A stretch of DNA of 64,000 nt from Clostridia bacterium (GTDB lineage Bacteria > Bacillota > Clostridia > Oscillospirales > Acutalibacteraceae), in contig JAFRUA010000076.1 of NCBI GenBank assembly GCA_017434855.1, positions 62,001 to 126,000 of the forward strand, written 5' to 3'. This document shows, one piece after another, positions 58,124 to 64,000 of the stretch. The notes under the pieces were generated by a model. The model had not been told where the DNA came from, made no database searches, and saw only the letters and a list, made by a program, of their open reading frames with translations. Position 1 is the stretch's first letter. Each line of letters begins with the position of its first letter. A program made the position numbers and the translations under genes.

Positions 58124-59596
58124 TCAGCGCTTTGGAGGCCGGTTGGTTGGCCGCTGCCCCGGTTGCGGGCGGGCCGGGCCGGGGCGCCGCTGCGCGTTTG
58201 ACCGCTGCGCGCTTTGCGGCTTTGCGGTGCGGCGCTGCGGCGGCTTGCGGTCTGCCGGCGCATTGGGCACACGGCGCAGCGCGGGGCGCTTTTTTTGCTG
58301 CTGGTTCATAAACATCAGCCCCAGATAGCCGAGAACGCCAAGCAGGGCAATGATCTCCAGCACAATGAATACTTTGCTTGTCAGCAAACTGCGCAGCTTT
58401 TCCATCACCAGGTGGATGCCGCCCAGCTTGACGTCGTTCGCGGCGACCAGGTTGATCGTCATGATCTCTTTGTCGGCATATTTGATTTTTGCCTGGCAGA
58501 TCACGGTCCCCGCTTTGACCGGGGCCTTGACGCTTTCCGGCGCGTCGACCAGCTCAAAAGCAACCGCGTCGCTGTTTGCCTTTGCCAGCACCAGCGCAGA
58601 GGTCTCGCTTTCCGGCACCAGGCGCAGCGTGTCGCTGTTTTTTCCGTTTTCCACATTGATGACGCGGATGGTCTGGCCGGCCCGCGCGATCACGCTGTAG
58701 CGCACATTGTCATAGGTCCAGCTCAGCAGTTGCTTTGCGTCGGTCAGCGCCGTGTTTTCGTTGGCGCCGTCGTTGTCGATGTCAGACATTTTTCCGCCCA
58801 TCACAACGGTCAGATAATTATACCCGTTCATGGTGGAGGTCACGGCGATGCACTCCCCCGCATTGGTGGTCGAGGTCTGGCGCCCGCCGGTGACAGCGAC
58901 CAGATAATAATCGGAATAGGACGACAGCATCATTTTGTTTTCTGCGCTGTAGGTCCGCTCGGAATTGTTTTCGGTGGCGGGCAGCGTCACCTGCTTGGCG
59001 CTGAAAATGCTGGCAAACACCGGCTTGTCAAGCGCATAGCGGATCAGCGCCGCCACATCCCTGGCGGTGGTGGTCTGCCCCTCGGCATCAAACCCGGACA
59101 GATTCACAACATTGGTGTTTTCACAGCCGGCGGCCTTTGCCACTTTGTTCATTCTTTCCGTATAAGCTTCCACCGTGCCGTCGATTTCATACGCAATGAC
59201 GTTGGCGGCGTCGTTTGCGCTGTAGACCATCATTGCGTCGATCAGCTGGCGGCGGGTATAGGTGTCGCCCGCCGTCAGGTTGGCCGTGCGTGCGCCGTAA
59301 TCATATTTGACCAAAGACAGCGCTTCCGACGTGATCTCGACCGTCTCGTCCAGGTTTTCCCACGCTTCGATCGCGGTCACCGCGCTCAGTATTTTTACAA
59401 ACGCCGCAGGCGCGGTCGGCTGATCTTCGTTTTTGCCGAACATCTGCGTCCCGTCATCCAGACTGACCATGTAATAGATTTTGGACTGCAGCCCGGCCGT
59501 GGCGTCTTTTTGGTCGTCAAAGCCCGCTGCGGCAGGGACCGTGCCGACAAGCACGGCCAGCAGCAAAATCACGGCAATCATCCACGTCTTCTTCAT
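58124..59596 (-). CDS. DacA/PBP5-like protein with replaced catalytic residues (probable pseudo-enzyme)
   Basis: A 490-residue protein of the D-alanyl-D-alanine carboxypeptidase (S11, PBP5) family. It has a signal peptide (about 1-24), the penicillin-binding domain (about 38-290), a PBP5-like beta domain (about 295-400), one membrane span (about 410-432) and a 58-residue Arg/Pro/Gln-rich tail. The active-site tetrad SxxK reads A65-F-V-K68, so the nucleophile Ser is Ala. The SxN motif is intact (S126-A-N128). The KTG motif reads V235-T-G237. With nucleophile and KTG lysine both lost, peptidase activity is not expected. The frame is otherwise complete, so it is not a broken gene; it may bind peptidoglycan or another protein. 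Confidence 0.85.
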   Translation of the reverse strand: MKKTWMIAVILLLAVLVGTVPAAAGFDDQKDATAGLQSKIYYMVSLDDGTQMFGKNEDQPTAPAAFVKILSAVTAIEAWENLDETVEITSEALSLVKYDYGARTANLTAGDTYTRRQLIDAMMVYSANDAANVIAYEIDGTVEAYTERMNKVAKAAGCENTNVVNLSGFDAEGQTTTARDVAALIRYALDKPVFASIFSAKQVTLPATENNSERTYSAENKMMLSSYSDYYLVAVTGGRQTSTTNAGECIAVTSTMNGYNYLTVVMGGKMSDIDNDGANENTALTDAKQLLSWTYDNVRYSVIARAGQTIRVINVENGKNSDTLRLVPESETSALVLAKANSDAVAFELVDAPESVKAPVKAGTVICQAKIKYADKEIMTINLVAANDVKLGGIHLVMEKLRSLLTSKVFIVLEIIALLGVLGYLGLMFMNQQQKKRPALRRVPNAPADRKPPQRRTAKPQSAQRSNAQRRPGPARPQPGQRPTNRPPKR

Positions 59597-59630
59597 TTGT
59601 GTTCATCATCCTCTTTATTTTTTAGAAACA

Positions 59631-59659
59631 TTGCATTCCGAAAAGAATTGTGATAAAAT
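59631..59659 (+). promoter_or_regulatory. Sigma-A promoter of the metallophosphoesterase gene
   Basis: TTGCAT (59631-59636), a 17-base spacer and TAAAAT (59654-59659) would start transcription near 59667, leaving a leader of about 150 bases. Confidence 0.6.
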
Positions 59660-59816
59660 AAAACAAACGCCGCGCAGCGATGCGCAAATCCTGTTTCGGA
59701 TCATACCCGGCATCTATTATAGCAATTCTTTTAAAAAAAATAAACCGTTTTCACGAAAAATTTTCGATTCTTTCAAATTTCCCGCATTCCATCCATACCA
59801 AGAAAGGACAATCCTT

Positions 59817-60506
59817 ATGATTTATGTCACCGGCGACACCCACGGTCAGCTTGCAAAATTCGATCTGCCGCAGCTGCACAAGCTGCGCGCGGGCGACACG
59901 CTTTTGATCACCGGCGATTTCGGGTTCCTCTGGGACGGTTCCAAAGAAGAGATGAACACCCTGAAAAAGCTGGCAAAAAAGCCTTACAACATCTGCTTTG
60001 TAGACGGCACGCACGAAAACTTTGATCTGCTGGACCGGCTGAAGGTCAAGCTGTGGAAGGGCGGCAAGGTGCACCAGTTGGCGCCCAACATCTTTCATCT
60101 GATGCGCGGCCAGGTGTTCAAGATCGAGGATCAGACCATCTTTGCCATGGGCGGCGGTGAAAGCCCGGACATCGAGATCCGCTTTGAAATGAACACCTGG
60201 TCAGACAAAGAGTTCCCCACAAAAGAGGAGCTGCTGGAGGGCGTTGAAAACCTGCAGGCGCTGGGCGGCAATGTCGACATTGTGCTGACGCATGAACCGC
60301 CCGCAAAAATCAAGGATTTTTTGCTGCTGAAAACCCATGCGGACGCCTCTATCACCGCCATCAACACCTATCTGGAGGACGTCGGCAAAACCTGCACCTT
60401 CAAGCACTGGTACTTCGGGTCGCTGCATCTGGACAAGTTCATTTCCACCACCCACATCTGTGTGTTCAACAACATCCTGAATGCCAAAACCGGAACCCGC
60501 GTCTGA
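59817..60506 (+). CDS. Metallophosphoesterase
   Basis: A 229-residue cytosolic calcineurin-like phosphoesterase. The metal-ligand motifs are VTGDTHG, LLITGDFGF, the VDGTHENFD segment (an NHE-type motif in altered form) and LTHEPP; a C-terminal HWYFGSLHLDK supplies the final His positions. The family includes nucleotidases and phosphodiesterases, and the substrate cannot be stated. AAAGGA lies 8 bases before the ATG at 59817; the frame extends upstream through the promoter and was cut back. It converges on the lipid-kinase gene, with a shared terminator. Confidence 0.87.
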   Translation: MIYVTGDTHGQLAKFDLPQLHKLRAGDTLLITGDFGFLWDGSKEEMNTLKKLAKKPYNICFVDGTHENFDLLDRLKVKLWKGGKVHQLAPNIFHLMRGQVFKIEDQTIFAMGGGESPDIEIRFEMNTWSDKEFPTKEELLEGVENLQALGGNVDIVLTHEPPAKIKDFLLLKTHADASITAINTYLEDVGKTCTFKHWYFGSLHLDKFISTTHICVFNNILNAKTGTRV

Positions 60507-60523
60507 TCTTATGATCGTACACA

Positions 60524-60567
60524 AACAGCATCCCGCCGAGATTTGCCCGACGGGATGCTGTTATTTA
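60524..60567. terminator. Terminator between the metallophosphoesterase and the lipid kinase gene
   Basis: AACAGCATCCCG (60524-60535) pairs with CGGGATGCTGTT (60551-60562), a perfect 12-base stem with an AT-rich flank on both sides. Confidence 0.85.
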
Positions 60568-60584
60568 TGGGTTCTGCACACGGT

Positions 60585-61496
60585 TCACGACTTTTCCGGC
60601 ACCGCAAAATCCAGCGCGCCGGGCGCGATTTCAACCGTGAAGTGATCTTCATAGATGATCTCGCCGTCCAGCGAATAGGCAAAGCCCGCGGGCGCCATGA
60701 CCTCCACCTTTTTTGCCTGGCGGTAAACAACGATGTCTGAAAGCGCCGGGTCGTCAAGGTGCTGCCCCTTGGTATAGGGATCGAGAATCTTGACAAAACG
60801 CAGCCGGGAGATCGGCTTGACCAGGCAGACCTCGATCAGGCCGTCGTCGGTCTTTGCGCGCGGCGCGCAGCAGAAGGAGCCGCCGACATACTGCCCGTTT
60901 GCGACGGTGCAAAGCAGCGCCTTGCCGTCCGGATTGAGGACCTCGCCGTCGGCAATGACGGTGAAGTTGTTTTTCATGCTGGTGATCAGCGCCTTGACAA
61001 TGCCCTTGGTATAGGCGCTCTTGTTGCCGTGGCCCGTGCGGGCGCGCTCACGGTTGATGGTGATCGCGACCGTGGTGTCAAAGCCGAAATTGATGACATT
61101 GTTGCTGAACCGCCGCCCGGCTTTGAGCAGGTCGAGCTTTCGGGTCGGCGCACGCAAAAGCGCAGGCACATCCAAAAACGCCTCTGCCCCGCCAAACGCC
61201 TTGACAAAGTCGTTGCCGCTGCCGCAGGGATAACACGTCACGCTGACGCCCGGCACCCCGGCCGCACCGTTAAAGACCTCGTTGATCGTTCCGTCGCCGC
61301 CGCAGGCAATGAACCGTGCCGCTTCGCCCGGGTGCGCCGCGCACCAGGACCGCACAAAAGCCGTGGCGTCGCCCGGCGCCTTGGTCTGATACAGCTCACA
61401 CTGCCCTTCTTCCGGCAGCCCCCTGATCGCATCGCGCACGGTGCTTTCGGCGTTGCACTCGCCGGCGTGGGGATTGATGATAAATATGTACTTCAT
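60585..61496 (-). CDS. YegS/BmrU family lipid kinase (diacylglycerol kinase catalytic domain)
   Basis: A 303-residue protein with the diacylglycerol-kinase catalytic fold (YegS/DgkB/BmrU group). The ATP-binding motif GGDGTINEV and the earlier FIINPHAG are characteristic; the GSGNDFVK segment follows. Such enzymes phosphorylate diacylglycerol or related lipids, and in Gram-positives they recycle diacylglycerol from lipoteichoic acid synthesis. The exact substrate is open. GGAGG precedes the ATG. The YhhN gene lies 12 bases upstream on the same strand, so two lipid-related genes appear to be co-transcribed. Confidence 0.9.
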   Translation of the reverse strand: MKYIFIINPHAGECNAESTVRDAIRGLPEEGQCELYQTKAPGDATAFVRSWCAAHPGEAARFIACGGDGTINEVFNGAAGVPGVSVTCYPCGSGNDFVKAFGGAEAFLDVPALLRAPTRKLDLLKAGRRFSNNVINFGFDTTVAITINRERARTGHGNKSAYTKGIVKALITSMKNNFTVIADGEVLNPDGKALLCTVANGQYVGGSFCCAPRAKTDDGLIEVCLVKPISRLRFVKILDPYTKGQHLDDPALSDIVVYRQAKKVEVMAPAGFAYSLDGEIIYEDHFTVEIAPGALDFAVPEKS

Positions 61497-61508
61497 AGAA
61501 AAACCTCC

Positions 61509-62174
61509 TTACAGCATCAGCATTCCAAACGTGATGAGGAACTCACCCGCAAGATAAGTCAGCATGATGGTGAAATGCTTTTTAAAGATCAGATTTTTGT
61601 TTTCATGGTACCGCAGCAGGAACAGCGTGCAGTCTGAAACAAAGAACAGGACGGCGCCGATGTATGCCAGAACCGCGCCGGTGCTTTTCACCGTCAGCAA
61701 CTGCATCAGCGCAAAAATGTTCATCGTGCTGTTGGCAACAAGATACAGAAGCATCGGCACAAACATGGGCTTCGGCGTGGTTTTGCGCACCGAAAACATG
61801 ATCGCCGCCGAAACGCCGAGATACAGCGCCGCCGCCGGGATCACGACCGGCCAAAGGACCGATGAAAAATCAACGTGCTGTGTATAGACCAGGATAAACA
61901 GGATGTGGCTGGCCAGAAAGCTGATGCCGCCCAGAATGAACCAATGGTTCCCCTTCGGGATCAGCAGCACGTCGCCCAGCCAACTGGTGATCAGCGCAAA
62001 CAGCAGCACCAGCGACAGCGGACTGGCCGAACAGACATAATACCCGATGAGACACAGCAGCAGCATCGGCTTTGTGACCGCGCGCTTTTTGTGCTCGTTG
62101 GTCCAACTGTGATACAAATGGATCGCGCTTGCCAATGCAAAGAGCGCGAGGAAACACCAACCTGCGATTTTCAT
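61509..62174 (-). CDS. YhhN family membrane protein (lysoplasmalogenase-like), copy 2
   Basis: A 221-residue membrane protein with about eight spans of the YhhN/TMEM86 family. The conserved acidic segments are TSWLGDVLLIPKGN and FFVSDCTLFLLR. It differs clearly from copy 1 at 28 kb, so the two are not a recent duplication. GAGGTG lies six bases before the ATG at 62174; an ATG at 62180 is too close. It lies upstream of the lipid kinase gene in a two-gene unit with its own promoter. Lysoplasmalogen hydrolysis is inferred from characterised relatives. Confidence 0.8.
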   Translation of the reverse strand: MKIAGWCFLALFALASAIHLYHSWTNEHKKRAVTKPMLLLCLIGYYVCSASPLSLVLLFALITSWLGDVLLIPKGNHWFILGGISFLASHILFILVYTQHVDFSSVLWPVVIPAAALYLGVSAAIMFSVRKTTPKPMFVPMLLYLVANSTMNIFALMQLLTVKSTGAVLAYIGAVLFFVSDCTLFLLRYHENKNLIFKKHFTIMLTYLAGEFLITFGMLML

Positions 62175-62192
62175 AATCATCACCTCGATTCA

Positions 62193-62221
62193 ATTAAATC
62201 AAATTTTTTCCTGTTTGTCAA
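62193..62221 (-). promoter_or_regulatory. Sigma-A promoter of YhhN copy 2 and the lipid kinase
   Basis: On the minus strand a perfect TTGACA (62221-62216), a 17-base spacer and TTTAAT (62198-62193) lie about 19 bases before the start. Confidence 0.7.
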
Positions 62222-62247
62222 CCTGTGACGAATATTTTAAAAAAATG

Positions 62248-62276
62248 TTGCAATTTCATATAAAAGAAGCTATAAT
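62248..62276 (+). promoter_or_regulatory. Sigma-A promoter of the FHA-ABC transporter gene
   Basis: TTGCAA (62248-62253), a 17-base spacer and a perfect TATAAT (62271-62276) lie about 63 bases before the start. Confidence 0.8.
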
Positions 62277-62338
62277 AAATTTATATGTAAGGAACAGCGC
62301 AGCATGCTGTGGCGTTCTGAAGAAAGAGCGTGATAATT

Positions 62339-64000
62339 ATGAATATGATGGACGGGCGTACCCATGCCTATGTTGCGCCGCCGCCACCGCCGCCGGCCAG
62401 CGACCTGACGCTGACTGTGTTTGACGGGCCGCAGGGGCCGTGGACCTGCCGCCTTTCGCAATTCAACAAACCGGTTGTGACATTCGGGCGCGTGCCCGGG
62501 CGCGACATTATTTTTGCGTCCAGCTTTGTGTCGCGCGATCACGGCGCATTTGTTTTTCAAAACGGCATCTGGTATGTTGAGGACCACAAGAGCCTGAACG
62601 GCACGCTGCTCAACCGCATGCGTGTCGAGCGCCACGCGATCCATGACGGCGACATCATCAACATCTTTGACGCCACAGACAACACCCAGGGCGTTTTGAT
62701 CATCGTTTCCAATCCGGACGGCACCCAGTGGAACCAATACGCTTTGCAGCCGCGCACCACCGTGATCGTGGGCCGCAACCCGGACTGCGGCATCCATCTG
62801 AGCCACGTTTCGGTTTCCAAACGGCACGCCATGTTCACTTATGACGGAAACCAGTGCTGGGTGCAGGACCTGGGCAGCACCAACGGCACCTATGTCAACG
62901 GGCGTTATCTGCGCGGCCGTGCAGCGCTGCGTGAAAAGGACGTCGTCACCATTGCCGATTCCAAGCTGATCTATTGCCACGGAACCATTTCCTTCTGTAC
63001 GCAGCGCAGCGGCATCCGGCTGGAGGCGCAGCACATTGTCAAGGCGGTCACCAGCAAAAAAAAGATCATCTGCAACGACGTCAGCCTGACCATCAACCCC
63101 TGCGAAATGGTTGCCATCATCGGCGGTTCCGGCGCGGGCAAGACCACGATCATGAACTGCATCAGCGGCTACAGTACTCCAACGCAGGGCCGCGTCTTTG
63201 TCAACGGTCTGGACCTGTATCAGAACTATAACCACGTCAAAAATATCATCGGCTATGTGCCGCAGCAAGACATCGTCTATGACGGCCTGACCGTTCAGTC
63301 CATGCTGGAATATACCGCCCGGCTGCGTCTGCCCGCCGACACATCGCCGGAAGAACGCAAGCACACCATTGCCAAGGTGCTTGAAATGGTGGACCTGACC
63401 GAGCGCAAAGACACCATGATCAAAAGCCTGAGCGGCGGCCAGAAAAAGCGCGCCAGCATCGCCGTGGAGCTGCTCTCAGACCCCAAGCTGTTTTTCCTGG
63501 ACGAACCGGCGTCCGGCCTGGACCCCGGCACCGAGCGCAACCTGATGACCACGCTGAAAAAGATGGCCGCCGGCGGCAAGACCGTCATCATGGTCACCCA
63601 CAGCACGCTGAACCTGAAAATGTTTGACAAGATCGTGTTCATGGGCAAGGGCGGCAACCTGTGCTTCTACGGGTCCTATGACGAGGCGTGCCGGTTCTTC
63701 GGCGTCACCGATATCGTGGACGTTTACAACATGATCACCGACAAGTCGGAATACTGGAAACGCGAGTATCTTTCCCGCCAGACAAAGCAGGATAATTATC
63801 CGACCACGCAGCAGAACACCCCGCTGAATTCCGGCGGCAACGACCACAGCGCCCTGTCGCAGTTCTTTGTGCTCAGCCGGCGGTATCTCAACCTGATCAT
63901 CAACGACCGCACGCGGCTGCTGCTGCTCGGCCTGCCGCCGGTCCTGACATTGCTGATCTCGCTGGTGGCAAAAAAAGACGGCTCCTTCATACAGTTTGAA
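62339..64000 (+). CDS. Double-FHA ABC transporter, ATPase and start of permease (partial)
   Basis: At least 554 residues, cut by the right edge. Two forkhead-associated domains come first: about 45-95 (FGRVPGRDIIF...SRDHGAF...SLNGTLLN) and about 140-190 (VGRNPDCGIHL...SKRHAMF...STNGTYVNG). Each keeps the Arg, Ser, His and Asn residues that bind phosphothreonine. An ABC ATPase follows, with GGSGAGKTT, VPQQD, LSGGQKKRASI, LFFLDEPASGLDPG and THST. The first permease span begins near 530. The layout matches Rv1747-type exporters controlled by Ser/Thr kinases. The ATG at 62339 has only a weak ribosome-binding site. A partner kinase gene is not in view. Confidence 0.92.
   Translation, partial: MNMMDGRTHAYVAPPPPPPASDLTLTVFDGPQGPWTCRLSQFNKPVVTFGRVPGRDIIFASSFVSRDHGAFVFQNGIWYVEDHKSLNGTLLNRMRVERHAIHDGDIINIFDATDNTQGVLIIVSNPDGTQWNQYALQPRTTVIVGRNPDCGIHLSHVSVSKRHAMFTYDGNQCWVQDLGSTNGTYVNGRYLRGRAALREKDVVTIADSKLIYCHGTISFCTQRSGIRLEAQHIVKAVTSKKKIICNDVSLTINPCEMVAIIGGSGAGKTTIMNCISGYSTPTQGRVFVNGLDLYQNYNHVKNIIGYVPQQDIVYDGLTVQSMLEYTARLRLPADTSPEERKHTIAKVLEMVDLTERKDTMIKSLSGGQKKRASIAVELLSDPKLFFLDEPASGLDPGTERNLMTTLKKMAAGGKTVIMVTHSTLNLKMFDKIVFMGKGGNLCFYGSYDEACRFFGVTDIVDVYNMITDKSEYWKREYLSRQTKQDNYPTTQQNTPLNSGGNDHSALSQFFVLSRRYLNLIINDRTRLLLLGLPPVLTLLISLVAKKDGSFIQFE

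Noticed and set aside
1-64000. rRNA, tRNA, prophage or transposase genes
   Set aside because: I looked through intergenic gaps and frames and recognised none; a tRNAscan or profile search could still find a weak match.

Overview
The window looks like a chromosome segment of a spore-forming, GC-rich Clostridia bacterium, most likely near Oscillospiraceae/Ruminococcaceae. The evidence is an uninterrupted sigK, a cotJABC spore-coat operon, HPr kinase next to a ROK glucokinase, a rapZ/whiA region, YlbF, and many secreted proteins with InlB-type, BIG2 and Gram-positive-style repeats. Strong Shine-Dalgarno sequences and recognisable sigma-A promoters (TTGACA-like, 17 bp, TATAAT) occur throughout. 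I saw no rRNA, tRNA, CRISPR array, prophage or insertion-sequence transposase.

Layout. (1) 1-14.7 kb, minus strand: one long gene train, hprK - glcK - murB - rapZ - LRR membrane protein - whiA - miaB - ylbF - mutS - mutL - miaA - HlyD-like protein - yggS (cut by the left edge). It joins carbon control, wall-precursor synthesis, division control, mismatch repair and tRNA A37 modification. The yvcK gene usually found between rapZ and whiA is missing, and an LRR protein gene sits in that place. (2) 14.8-19.8 kb, plus: sigK behind a SigE-like promoter, a class A PBP, ruvX, and cotJA-cotJB-cotJC. (3) 19.9-23.3 kb, minus: a YjdF/DUF2238-like membrane protein and a GH31 glycosidase. (4) 23.5-28.7 kb, plus: trkA-trkH, a GPH-family sugar symporter and a YhhN-family protein. 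(5) 28.7-33.7 kb: lepB-rbgA-comM (minus) and nfeD-SPFH (plus). (6) 33.7-40.9 kb, minus: an aromatic amino-acid operon tyrA-aroB-aroA-aroC-pheA-aroE/aroK fusion-aroQ. Its promoter is followed at once by a 19-codon leader ORF rich in Phe and Tyr and by competing hairpins, which suggests attenuation.

(7) 40.9-53.5 kb, minus: dinB; an ECF sigma factor with a membrane-anchored beta-propeller protein; a chagasin-type protease inhibitor; an operon of two zinc-ribbon proteins and three secreted proteins sharing a repeated beta-rich domain, two of which share a C-terminal Cys/His/aromatic tail; and a DUF5685 - DnaJ - membrane protein cluster. (8) 53.6-64 kb: an alpha/beta hydrolase, an SGNH hydrolase with eight BIG2 domains, a DacA/PBP5-like protein whose catalytic Ser and KTG Lys are replaced, a metallophosphoesterase, a lipid kinase, a second YhhN protein, and a double-FHA ABC transporter cut by the right edge.

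Most promising for follow-up: the Phe/Tyr leader-peptide attenuator, the apparently inactive DacA-like protein, and the secreted trio with its shared tail. Starts were set by ribosome-binding-site spacing, so several differ from the longest possible reading frame. No stretch longer than 300 bases lacks a gene; the largest gap (28,676-28,956) holds a terminator and a cluster of palindromes.
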